Source: Ehretia macrophylla
Lineage: Eukaryota > Streptophyta > Magnoliopsida > Boraginales > Ehretiaceae
DNA: 64,000 nt
Direction: 5' to 3'
Assembly: GCA_037974665.1 (NCBI GenBank)
Contig: CM075770.1
Location: forward strand, 22,741,501 to 22,805,500
Positions 13,301 to 24,784 of the stretch are shown here, one piece after another. The notes under the pieces are model-generated. The model made no database searches, was not told the DNA's origin, and saw nothing but the letters and a program-made list of their open reading frames with translations. The position numbers were made by a program, and so were the translations under genes. Each line of letters begins with the position of its first letter. Position 1 is the stretch's first letter.

Positions 13301-15023
13301 CAAGTCCCACGCCCTCGGTTTGCGTTCCCAGCCTCTACATGAGGCAAAGTTGTCTTGCCCAAGGTACCGTGGGATTCGGTAATAGAAATGTGATGGATTA
13401 GTTTGCCTTCCTTTTCGCGGCTCACGACGTACGATTCGGGACAAAAAAATAGCGCAAAAGAAGAAAACTGTCCTGAAACTGATGAAAACATTCAATTGTA
13501 TGCTCAAAAAATAGGTGCAGCTTAGCAGGCTTGGTGCCCCCGTTGTACAGCTCTTAGAGAGCTTTCCAACGGTATGTTGTGAGACGCGTAACTCCTTACG
13601 GATCAAAAGTTATGGGCTCCGGAGCGACGGAGACCTGGTCCCAAGCCCCACGCCCTCGGTTTGCGCCCCAGCCTCTACGTGATGCGAAATTGTCTTGCCT
13701 AAGGTGCCATGGGATTCGGTAATAGAAATGTGATGGATTAGGTTGTCTTTCTTTTCGCGGCTCACGACGTACGATCCGGGACGAAAAAATAGCGCAAAAG
13801 CAGAAAAGTGTCCCGAAACTGATGAAAACATTTGATTTGCTCTGAGGTGTAGCAGAGCAAGCTTGGTACCCCCGTTGTAGAGCCCTCGGAGAGCTTTCCA
13901 ACGATATGCTGTGCGCCGCGTAATGCCTTACGGATCAAAAGTTATGGGCAACGGAGCGACGGAGACCTAGTCCTAAGCCCCACGTCCTCGGTTTGCAGGC
14001 CCAGCCTCTACGTGAGGCAAAGTTGTCTTGCCCAAGGTACTGTGGGATTCGGTAATAGAAATGTGATGGATTTGGTTGTCTTCCTTTTCGAGGCTCACGA
14101 GGTACGATCTGGGACCGAAAAACAACACAAAAGAAGAAAAGTATCCCGAAATTGATGAAAATGTTCGATTTTGGGCTCCGAAAATAGGCACAGCAGAGCA
14201 GGCTTGGTACCCCCGTCGTAGAGCCCTCGGAGAGCTTTCCAACGTTATGCTGTGCGCTGCGTAATTCCTTACGGATCAAAAGATATGGGCACCGGAGCGA
14301 TGGAGACCTGGTCCCAAGCCCCACGCCCTCGGTTTGCGGGTCCAGCCTCTACGTGAGGCGAAGTTGTCTTGCCCAAGGTGCCATGGGATTTGGTACTAGA
14401 AATGTGATGGGTTAGGTTGTCTTCCTTTTTGCGGCTCACGACGTACGATCCGGGATGGAAAAATAGCACAAAAGAAGAAAAGTGTCAGAAAACTGATGAA
14501 AATGTTCGATTTTGGACTCCGAAAATAGGCGCAGCCGTGCAAGCTTGGTGCCCCCGTCGTAGAGCTCTCGGTGAGCTTTCCAACGGTATGCTGTGCGCCG
14601 CGTAACTTCTTATGGATCAAAAGTTATGGGCACCGGAGCGACGAAGACCTGGTCCCAAGCCCCACGCACTCGGTTTGCGGGCCAAGCATCTACGTGAGGC
14701 GAAGTTGTCTTGCCCATGGTGCCATGGGATTCGGTAATAGAAATGTGATGGATTAGGTTGTCTTCCTTTTCGCGGCTCACGACGTACGATCCGGGACGGA
14801 AAAACTGTACAAAAGAAGAAATGTGTCCCGAAACTGATGAAAATGTTCTATTTTGGGCACCGAAAATAGGCGTAGCAAAGCAGGCTTGGTACCCCCGTCG
14901 TAGAGCTCTCGGAGAGCTTTCCAACGGTATGCTGTGCGCCGCGTAACTCCTTACGGATCAAAAGGTATGGGCATTGGAGCGACAGAGACCTGGTCCCAAG
15001 CCCCACGCCCTCGATTTGCGGGC
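10304..15023. repeat. 341-bp satellite array, segment 2 (about 14 monomers)
   Basis: This is a head-to-tail tandem array. Monomer starts, scored at GATGG or a close variant, lie at 10339, 10679, 11020, 11362, 11703, 12044, 12385, 12726, 13067, 13392, 13732, 14065, 14406 and 14747. Spacings are 340-342, except 325 after 13067 and 333 after 13732. Neighbouring monomers look about 85 to 92% alike by eye. Most carry an AGCTCTC-G-GAGAGCT dyad. About 341 bp is near twice a nucleosome repeat, as in many plant satellites. The array is non-coding: the monomer is not a multiple of three, and open frames on both strands just recur with the period. Confidence 0.96.
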
Positions 15024-18000
15024 TGTCACACCCCAACCTGGCCTATAAGGTTAGACTAGGGTGTGATCTAAACATTCAAGTCACGTCTCGTACATAATCG
15101 TTCATGAAAGTTTAACACTTAACGTTTTAGCCTAAACTCCAAAATTTTCTGGAAAACCGGCAGCATAACGGCTGTAATTGAGCTCTTTGGTTTGACCTAA
15201 TTCTCTAAACGCCTCAAATTTTCCAATCTTAATTTCATTTCCAACTAAGGTTACTATTTACCATCAATTGGAACGCCTATTAGTTATCTCGATGTCTCGT
15301 TTGATTAATAACCTAGCATGATACTATGTCTCATTTGTTTGTTAATCCTCGTTACAAAAGTACCTGTTTAAGATTGGATAGGTTCATTTTACTTAGTCCT
15401 CACCTGATACTTCATAATCCTATGATAGATACTAGCCAATGACAATAGCAAAACGACCATAGCAGTGTCTATCTAGTTATTATCAGTACAAACCAAAATT
15501 AGACCCCAAATTACAACGGGGGTCTTTTACATTACAAACATTAAGCAACATGAAAAGAAATAGTCTTCAAGTAGCATAGTGTTCACAAATGGCCATAATC
15601 AAGCAAAGCACATAAGACAGGCATTCATTCCAAGGAATCATCGTTAGACACGTCATCCTCGGGTACCTGTTCTTGATCTTCTTCACCTGAGATGATAAAA
15701 GTGGGTGAGTCCTTATGAACTCAGCGAGGGGGAACGAGAAATAGGTTTTGAAACTCATTTTCCGGTTCAACTTATGAAAACCCTTTTTGCAAGCATGAAT
15801 GTATCACAATTAAGTACATAACAATAATATAAAAGTAAAAGAACACAATTACCCGTCTTTCCTCCCCGAGGTCCTCTAGGAACCAAGCGAGAGTACTAAT
15901 ACACATAGTGAAAAGGATACGGTGAGCTTTTGCTCTCAGTTCATTTCCAGTATCAGTTGTTGCGGCCGACTTCAAATCATCCCTTTATCACGCCAAGTGG
16001 GTGTACTCCGGATGTACCCCGAAATCCTACGGCCCAACTCTCTGAGGAAGTCTAGCCCCCAAGCGTGAGAGGGAATTGGACAATGGTAGTCACGGTTGCA
16101 CCGGCAAGCCCGATGCCGCCCGATGTGCGTGAACACTACCACGCCAGAATCAAATGTTACAATCTTGTATGCAATGCACATTTATGACATTTAATATATC
16201 ACATTAGGAGGACAATAAAGTAGGTTGCCTCCGAGCAGTCATAAGATTGCACATTGACAAGTAAACAAGCGAGGCACGATAAGACAAGTAATTTCACTCG
16301 AAAGGCACATGGAGTTATATGAACATTAACGGGCAGCCATGTAACGCACGTAAATCAAGTCATATAACTCATTTCAAAGTTCACGTAATCAAATAATAAG
16401 ATTATTCAACATGCAACGACATCTACGTGGGTTCGGGTGCAAGAAAAGCCTACTTGTCAATATGTAATCATCAAGATCGCATTTAGGGCTATAATGGCAA
16501 CTATGGACAGCCTACTAAACATATAATTAAACACGATATTTATAGAATGAACACTTAGTGAATATACCTAGTCACTAGGGTTTCCATTTCGTGCTTACCC
16601 GTGCGATTAAGCCCCAAGTCAACTCAAAATCAATCTCAAGCCATGCATCGACTAATTCAAACAATCTCAAGTATTCAAAACAGTCCACACAACATCCCAA
16701 TGCCACAATCCCAAGCATTTAATATAACAAGAGAAGCTACAATAATTTTTCTAAGCATATCACTAAGTGAAACCCTCACTGCAATGGGCTGTATTCTCAC
16801 AATCATTAAGACAAGAAAACAATCTCCAAATCCAGTGAATAAGATTTCAAATTAAATCTTAAGAAGTGAACTAAATTCAGAAACAAACTACGCATCATTC
16901 GGAGTTCGGGTTCAATAGTTATAGCCAAAACAGTGGGATTGCACAAAACGGTCCAGATTTGCACACATTTCAATATTTGTCGTTTTGGAGGTCCTTAGGG
17001 TCAGATTTAGCCTTAGTCCATTTCTGACAAAAATGTCCAGAACTGAAAAATCTAGCAGCACACCAAATTTCATTCATTTTTAATATCATTTATTAAGTCA
17101 AAACGGGTTCATTCTACAAGGTCAGTGCATCTACCAAAACCTGCTTCATTTTTTCCAGACTTCCAGATTTGGACACATTTTAATTATTTGCCATTTTGAG
17201 GACCTTAGAGTCGAAATTTGCTTTGAGATATTTCTGTGAAAAATGTTCAGAACGGGAAAAAATAGTTACCTACAAATTTTCACGCATTTTCAACATCATT
17301 TGCCTAGCCAAAATCATCTCGCACCAACAAGACAGAAAGCTGTCACAAACCCGATTTCATCTATCATCACCTTCTAGCTCAAAATCTTGCCATGCATGGT
17401 TATAAAAGCTTATAATCACACATATATCTCAAGTACAGAAGCAAAGTCAAACATTTAAGAGCATGCATGTGGGTTTTTGAAGGATTTTCAAGAAGTTTTA
17501 GCCCTCACCTTTGCAAAACAACAAGAAGATGCACAAGACTTTGATGAAGCACAAGGTTGACTCTTTTCCTTGCTTAGCCGAGACACCACTCGATTTCTCT
17601 CTAGTTTTCTAGCTTAGTAACCAAGTTCTTAGTAGGTGCATGTGGTTAGAACAAGAAGAAAAGAAATGGAAGCTAGCAAACTCACCTAGGCTGAAATGGT
17701 TGTTCAAAGAGCTTGGATGTGTGATTCTTGCAACCTAGCTTGCTTAGTCGAGTTCCCTACCTTCTTGCATGCCTTGATGAACCATGGTGTGATGAAGATG
17801 AGCTATGGAGTGAAGAAACTCAGCCAAGGCCTTGAGCTTTGCAATTCAGATTTTTGTGTCTTCAAGAAACATTTTGAAATTCCTAGCGTGGGCAAGGAGC
17901 TTATGTCGAGATTGGTGGAGCTTTGGGGAGGGTTTTGAGCTAGTTTTTTTAATGCATTTGTGTCATAGAATTGTCATAGATTGTCTAGAAATTAAATTGA

Positions 18001-18476
18001 ATTAAGCAAAGCAATCACAAAGCCCAACAAGTGGTCGGCCAAGGCATGTGGAAATCTGATTTTTTTTTGGTCATCTTTTGAGCATTATTTAATTGCGTTT
18101 TGAAAGTGCAAAAGAATAAGGAATGTCTAGCTTTTTGTGAGATTTTGTCTTCTAGTGGGTTGAATTAGTAATTTAATATTAGTTAGTGGAATTTGTAGGA
18201 TTAATTAATGACCTAGTGCTTCGTGTAAGATGCTTTCTTGATTTGCGTGAGGGCACGTTTTCCTAGGTCTAGGGCATGCACTATGAGGTAGGGCACGAAC
18301 TACGAGACGAATGCATGTTTTTCTAAGTAAATGCACGCAACCCTAAATGAATGCACGTAATTCAATGCAAGGCACCCAAAACGAAACACAATTCTTAAAC
18401 CTATGTTAAGGCACGCAAATCTAGGTTAGGGCACACAAAATGAGGTATCGCACGTAAATCGAAGTCGGGCCTCACA
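15024..18476 (-). mobile_element. Solo LTR B1 (family B)
   Basis: This 3453-bp LTR runs from TGTCACACC to GGCCTCACA with no internal region. It is flanked by the 5-bp duplication CGGGC (15019-15023 and 18477-18481) inside one satellite monomer. It is homologous along its length to the LTRs of element C, which sets its orientation as -. A solo LTR with a matched duplication is the normal product of LTR-LTR recombination after insertion. It includes the CCCTCACCT box (17502-17510) and the reverse of the GGGTCGTAG box region near 16030. Open frames such as those around 16601 and 17696 are unsupported. Confidence 0.94.
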
Positions 18477-18481
18477 CGGGC

Positions 18482-19040
18482 CCAGCCTTTACGTGAGGCG
18501 AAGTTGTCTTGCCCAAGGTGCCGTGGGATTCGGTAATAGAAATGTGATGGATTAGGTTGTTTTCCTTTTCGCGGCTCACGACGTACGATCCGGGACAGAA
18601 AAACAGCACAAAAGAAGAAAAGTGTCTCAAAACTAATGAAAACGTTCGATTTTGGGCTCCGAAAATAGGCACAGCAAAGCAGCTTGGTACCCCCGTCGTA
18701 GAGCTCTCGGAGAGCTTTCAACGGATTGCTGTGTGCTGCGTAACTCCTTACGGATCAAAAGTTATGGGCACCGGAGCGACGGAGACCTGGTCCCAAGCCC
18801 CACGCCCTCGGTTTGTCGGCCTAGCCTCTACGTGAGGCGAAATTGTCTTGCCCAAGGTGCCGTGGGATTTGGTAATAGAAATGTGATGGATTAAGTTGTC
18901 ATCCTTTTCGCGGCTCACGACATACGATCCGGGACGGAAAAACAGCACAAAAGAAGAAGTGTCCCGAAATTGATGAAAATGTTCGATTTTGGGCTTTGAA
19001 AACAGGCGCAGCAGAGCAGGCTAGGTACCCCCGTCGTAGA
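18482..19040. repeat. 341-bp satellite array, segment 3
   Basis: The array continues in phase from 15023, with the five bases 18477-18481 being the second copy of the B1 duplication. Monomer starts are at 18546 and 18885. From the start at 14747 to 15023 and from 18482 to 18546 together gives exactly 341 bp. It stops at the GTAGA duplication of element C (19036-19040), directly before the monomer dyad. Confidence 0.95.
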
Positions 19041-21680
19041 TGTCACGCCCCAACCCGACCTATAAAGGTTAGACTAGGGTGTGATCTAAACATTCAAGTC
19101 ATATCACGTACTTAATCGTTCATGAAAGTTTAACACTTAATGTTTAGCTAAACTCCACAAATTATCCGGAAAACCAACAGCATAACGGCTGTAATTGGGC
19201 TATTTAGTTTGACCTAATTTTCTAAAGGCCTCCAAACTTTCAATCTCAAATTCATTTCCAACTAATATTACTATTTATCACCAATTGAAACGCTTACTAG
19301 TTATCTCGAAGTCTCGTTTGATTGACAACCTAGCATGATACTATGTCTCATTTATTTGTTAATCCTTGTTACAAAGTACCAGTTGATCCTAACCTACAAT
19401 TGAGTACTTGCTTAAGATTGGATAGATTCATTTTACTTAATCCTTTACCTGATACTTCTTAAGCTTGCGATAGATACTAACCAGTAGCGATTGCAAAAAC
19501 GACCACAGTAGTGTCTGTCTAGTTATTATCAGTACAAGCCAAAATGAGACCCCAAATTACAATGGGGGTCATTTACAATACAACAACAAGCAAAATAAGA
19601 AATAGTCTTCAAGCAACATATCGTTCACAAAATGACCATAGTCAAATAAGGCACGTAGGGCAAGCAATCATTCCAAGGAATTATCGTTAGGCACGTTGTC
19701 CTCGGGTACCTGTTCCTGATCTTCTTCACCTGAGATGATAAAAGAGCGTGAGTCCTTATGAACTCAGCGAGGGGGAACGAGAAATAAGTTTTGAAACTCA
19801 TTTTCCGGTTCAACTTATGAAAACCCTTTGCAAGCATGACATATATCACAAGTAAGTACATAATGTAATGTAAAAGTAAAAGAACACAATTACCCGTCTT
19901 TCCTCTCCGAGGTCCTCTAGGAACCAAGCGAGAGTACTTATACACATAGTGAAAAGGATACGGTGAGCTTTTGCTCTCAGTTCATTTCCAGTATCAGTTG
20001 TTGTGGTCGACTTCGAACCATTCCCTTATCACGCCAAATGGGTGTACTCCAGATGTACCCCGAAATCCTACGACCCAACTCTCCGAGAAAGTCTAGCCAC
20101 CAAGCGAGAGAGGGAATTGGACAATGGTAGTCACGGTTACACCGGCAAGCCCGATGCCTCCCGGTGTGCGTGAACGCTACCACGCCAGAATGAAAGGTTG
20201 CAACCTTGTATGCAATGCACATTTATGACATTTAATATAACACATTGGGAGGACAACAAAGTAGGTTGCCTCCAAGCGGTCATAAGATTGCACATTGACA
20301 AGTAAACACGTGAGGCACGATATGACAGGTAATTTCACTTGTAAAGCACATGGAGTTATATGAGTATTAAACGGGCAGCCATGTAACGCATGTACATCAA
20401 GTCATATAACTCATTTCGAAGTTCACGTAATCAAATAATAAAGTCATACAACATGCAACGACGTTTACGTGAGACCGAGTACAAGAAAGGCTTACTTGTC
20501 AACATGTAATCTTTGAAATCACATTTAGGGCTACAAGGGAAACTACGTGCAGCCTACTAATCACATAATTAAACACGATATTCATAGGATCAACACTTAG
20601 CGAGTTTTCCTAGTCATTAGCGTTTCAATTCATGCTCACCCGTGCGATTAAGCCCTAAATTGTCAAGTAATTAAACTCGAGCCATGCATCAATTAATTAA
20701 AACATCCTCAAGCATTCAAAACAGTCCACACAACATCCAAGTGCCACAATCCCAAGCATTTAATACAACAAGAGAAGTTACAATGATTTTCAAGGCAAAT
20801 CACTAGATGAAAACCTCACTGCAATGGACTGTTTTCTCACAATCATTGAGACAAGCAAACAATCTCCAATTCCAGTGAACAAAATGTCAAATCAAATCTT
20901 AAGGAGTGAACTAAATTCAGAAACAAACCTCGCATCATTTGGAGTTCGGGTTCAAGAGTTATAGCCAAAACCGTGAGACTACGCAAAAATGTCCAGATTT
21001 GTACACATTTCAATACTTGTCGTTTTTGAGGACCTTAGGGTCAGATTTAACCTTAGTATATTTCTTACAAAAATGTCCAGAACTGAAAAATATAGCAGCA
21101 TACCAACTTTCATGCATTTTAGATATCATTTACTAAGTCAAAACTGGTTCGTTCTACATGGACAGTGAATCTGCCAAAACCTGCTTCATTTTCCCAGATT
21201 TTCCAGATTTGGACACCTTTCAATGTTTTGCCATTTTGGGGACCTTAGAGTCAAAATTAGCTTTCGCCTATTTCTATGAAAAATTCTCAGAACTGGCAAC
21301 AATAGTCACCTACCAATTTTCACACATTTTCAACATCATTTACCTGGTAAAAATCACTTCGCACCAACAAGTCAGAAGACTGTCCTATACTTGATTTCAT
21401 CTATCATCACAGTCTAGCCAAATATCTTGCCATGCATGTTTCCAAAAGCTCATGTATACACATATATCACAAGTACAAAGGTAAAAATAGACATTTAAAG
21501 GCATGCATGTGGTTTTTTTGAAAGCTTTTCAAAGAAGTTTTAGCCCTCACCTTAGCAAGACAACAAAGAAGATGCACAAACTCTTGATGAAGCACAATGT
21601 CGACCTTTTCCCTTGCTTAGCCGAGAGACAACTTGAGATTCTCTAATTTTCTAGCTTAGTAACCAAGTTCTTAGTAGGTG
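19041..21680 (-). repeat. 3' LTR of element C, first part
   Basis: This part starts TGTCACGCCCCAACCCGACC and matches 46241-48880 closely. It breaks off at TTAGTAGGTG, where B2 has inserted, and resumes at 37850. The AGGTG at 21676-21680 is the target duplication of B2. The conserved CCCTCACC box lies near 21543. Confidence 0.93.
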
Positions 21681-22080
21681 TGTGAGGCCCGACCCCGAAT
21701 AACATGTGTCACCTTGATTTGCGTGCCATAGACCAAGAATGATATGACTGACCTTGGATTACGTGTCCTATCTTGGTTTTTGTGCATGCCTCGTCATTCG
21801 TGCCTTGACCTAGAATTATGTGCCCTAATCCTCGACTTATGTGCCCCGACTTCGAATTGTGTGCGTTATCTCGTTTCGTGTGCCCTAACCTAGATTTGTG
21901 TGCCTTGACCTAAGTTTAAGAATTGTGTTTCATTTTGTGTGCCTTGCATTGAATTACGTGCATTCATTTAGGCTTGCGTGCATTTACTTGGAAAACGTGC
22001 ATTCGTCTCGTAGTTCGTGCCCTACCTCGTAGTGCGTGCCCTAGACCTAGGAAAGCGTGCCCTCACGCTAATCAAGAAAG
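21681..22080 (+). repeat. Short-motif cluster at the 5' end of the B2 LTR
   Basis: The first 400 bp of this LTR are built from a degenerate unit of about 20 to 25 bp around GTGCCCTAACCTAGATTTGT, with variants GTGCCTTGACCTAAG and CGTGCATTC. The pattern is irregular rather than a clean tandem repeat. The same cluster, reversed, ends the other family B LTRs at about 18230-18476, 38560-38792 and 49590-49827. Confidence 0.7.
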
Positions 22081-22480
22081 CATCTTACACGAAGCACTAG
22101 ATCAATAATTAATCCTACAAATCCCACTAACTAATATTAAATTACTAATTCAACTCACTAGAAGACAAAATCTCACAAAAAGCTAGACATTCCTTATTCT
22201 TTTGCACTTTCAACACACAATTAATTAATGCCCAAAAGATGACAAAAAAATCAGATTTCTACATGCCTTGGCCAACCACTTGTTGGGCTTTGTGATTGCT
22301 TTGCTTAATTCAATTTAATTCCTAGACAATCTATGACACAAATGCATAAAAAAAAACTAGCTCAAAACCCTCCCCAAAGGTCCACCAATCTCGACATAAG
22401 CTCCTTGCCCATGCTAGGAATTTCAAAATGCTTCTTGAAGACCCAAAAATCTGAATTGCAAAGCTCAAGGCCGACATATG

Positions 22481-24766
22481 TGTCACGCCCCGACCCGACC
22501 CCGCAAAAGGCCAAGCCCAGACCCGACACACGGACGGAGTCTCCTCTGTACCGCGGACGATCCGAAAACCCTAAAATCAATATAATACTTGCGAAAGCCA
22601 TATAATAGTGATCAAACCAGCCAACTTTCTTTACAACATACATTTCTTATTAACCAACTTTCCAAACCAAAAATGATATGCGTACTACACAAGTACTTAT
22701 GCCACTAACCATTAGCTATTAGCATGCATTTCTTCACTAGTCACAAGAGTGTAAGTTACAACTTTACAAACTTTAATCCATTACAACATAGGACCATTAA
22801 AGGTCTCAAAATAGGAAAATACATACAAGGCTACAAGCCTCAAAATTAAGCAACCTTCATGCAATATACATAACAAGCAAGGTTCGCACAAAAACTGGTA
22901 ACCAACCACCAGCCAAAGCAGAGAAGTGCTATCACGGAAACATCTCCACCTGCTCCTCCTCCTCAATTACCTCGAGAGGGTCTGCTTCAACTACTCCTGT
23001 AAAAACATGGTATAGAAAGGAATGAGCAAAAACTATTGCTCAGTGAGGGCAATTGGTCTCAAGGATGGAGATGAGAGGAGTATGCAATGCAATTAGCCAA
23101 ACAATACATACAATTCATATAAGTTACCTCCAAAGCCAACAATAAAGCAAGGCAAGTATTTAAAGCTGCAAACACTCAATTAAAGGATACGATACTCTTT
23201 TCACAAGCAACTTTCAAACACGAATTCGATGACGACGCGCCGGCCCAAAACCACCTTATAACACCAGTTTGGAATACCCCGGAAGTATCCATCAACCTAC
23301 GACCCAAATCTCCCTGGGAGGCAACCCAAGCGAGAAAGGGAATAGCAGCGGAGTTAGAGCAACCAACACTGGCAACCCAAGGCTACCCAGAGAGGCCCAT
23401 CACTCACGCGCGAGACACTATGCAATGTAAGACTCGATACAAGACGATAAACAAGCGATAAAGCCACACGTGGGAGAATAACAAAGTAGGTTACTCTCGC
23501 ACACAATAGCAGCAATTTGATAAGCAACTCAATCCAAAACAACTCAAACAAGTAATTCAAGTAATTCTAAGCATTCTATTTGCATAAAGACAAGAAAACA
23601 CACAAAAACACAAATCGGCCCCAACTATCAAAACGCTACCATTTCCAAACGAGCTACGAGTTCTGGAAACCGACTTCGCCAACCCTCCTAGGTCACCATA
23701 AGGCACGTCTAAAGACCCCGAAACCTTACTTCACCCTAGAACTCGCGCAAAGCCCCGATTTCCCCCTTTCTCGTTTGAACTACAACTATATCAACCAAAC
23801 ACCCAACCAACGCCATAATCGCACCAAAAGTGCTTCCATGGCCTCCCGAAGCAATGCCAACACGCAAAACGAGAAAACGCAAAAGTCGACCGAAACGACC
23901 CCGACTTTCCCAAAGGCTTAATTCTCATTTTTTCCACTACGCAACCCAAACAAACCACACATTTTAGCATTCTAGCATACCTAGCACGTTTCTACATCAA
24001 CGGAAAGAATAACGGCGCAATTTCAACGTTTCAAGGTTTTACCATTCATGAAACACTATTCATTGTTCAATTTAAATTGCAATCACAACATTTAACCGCA
24101 GAAAATGTTACAAAACTATAAATACATGTTCTACAAATGCCAAGGAACATTCTAGAAGCATCAAATCGCTTTAAATAACGATCTACAGATAAATCTAAAA
24201 ATTGACAAAGTTAACATATACAACGTATAAATGCGCAAATAACATGCTTCCCTCACCTCAGGTACTCCTAGTCGCTAGGAAAACAACATTGGTTGCCTCG
24301 GAAATCACCCCGCACGAGCTCACGTGAAGATTGAATGTTTGGAAGGTTGAATATTTTTTTTCTTTCTCTCTTGTTTCGGCCTGCTCCTGGTCTGTTCAGC
24401 TGCTGTTTTTATTTTATTTTGCTTAGTTTTTAGCTTATATAAGGGTCAAATGGTCAAAGTTGGTCAAGGGCTAAGTCAAACTACTTAAGACTAGGTCAAA
24501 GGCCCCTATTTTGAGCGTTTTAAAGCCATTTCAGCTAAGGTAAGGTCAATTAAAGCTAGCAACATTTAAAATATAAAATTTAAGTCATCTAAATACTAGT
24601 TTCACTATTTGCTGAGGACTGGAAATCGTTATCTAGCTATCGCTCCTTAAATGCAATGCACGTTGCGTCAGCGAGAAAGTAACAGTTAATTCACAAAGCA
24701 TTTAAGGAAATATAATTTTCAAAATAATAAACAAAGAATTTTCACATTCCGGGCTCGTGTATTACA
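22481..24766 (-). repeat. 3' LTR of element D1
   Basis: It runs from TGTCACGCCCCGACCCGACC to GTATTACA on the + strand. In element orientation it starts TGTAATAC. It carries the reverse of the CAGAGGAGACTCCGTCCG block (22531-22548), the CTACGACCC box near 23298 and the CCCTCACCT box (24250-24258). Confidence 0.96.
24434..24443 (-). promoter_or_regulatory. Candidate TATA box in the D1 3' LTR
   Basis: CTTATATAAG is its own reverse complement and lies about 330 bp from the U3 end of the LTR. Downstream in element orientation comes a purine-rich leader containing GGCCGAAAC and then the AGGTGAGGG box. That layout matches an LTR promoter, but the start site is inferred only. Confidence 0.4.
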
Positions 24767-24783
24767 CCCTCTCCCCCTTAAAA
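24767..24783 (-). other. Polypurine tract of element D1
   Basis: In element orientation this reads TTTTAAGGGGGAGAGGG, directly before the 3' LTR. It lies just beyond the pol end, in the usual position. Confidence 0.9.
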
Positions 24784-24784
24784 C

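Noticed and set aside
10503-14946. Many open frames of 60-130 codons on both strands of the satellite, with recurring peptides
   Set aside because: They recur with the 341-bp period, which is not a multiple of three, occur on both strands in overlapping frames, and vary freely between copies. They are by-products of the repeat.
10339-15023. CRISPR-like array
   Set aside because: The units are long, contiguous and near-identical over their whole length, with no unique spacers.
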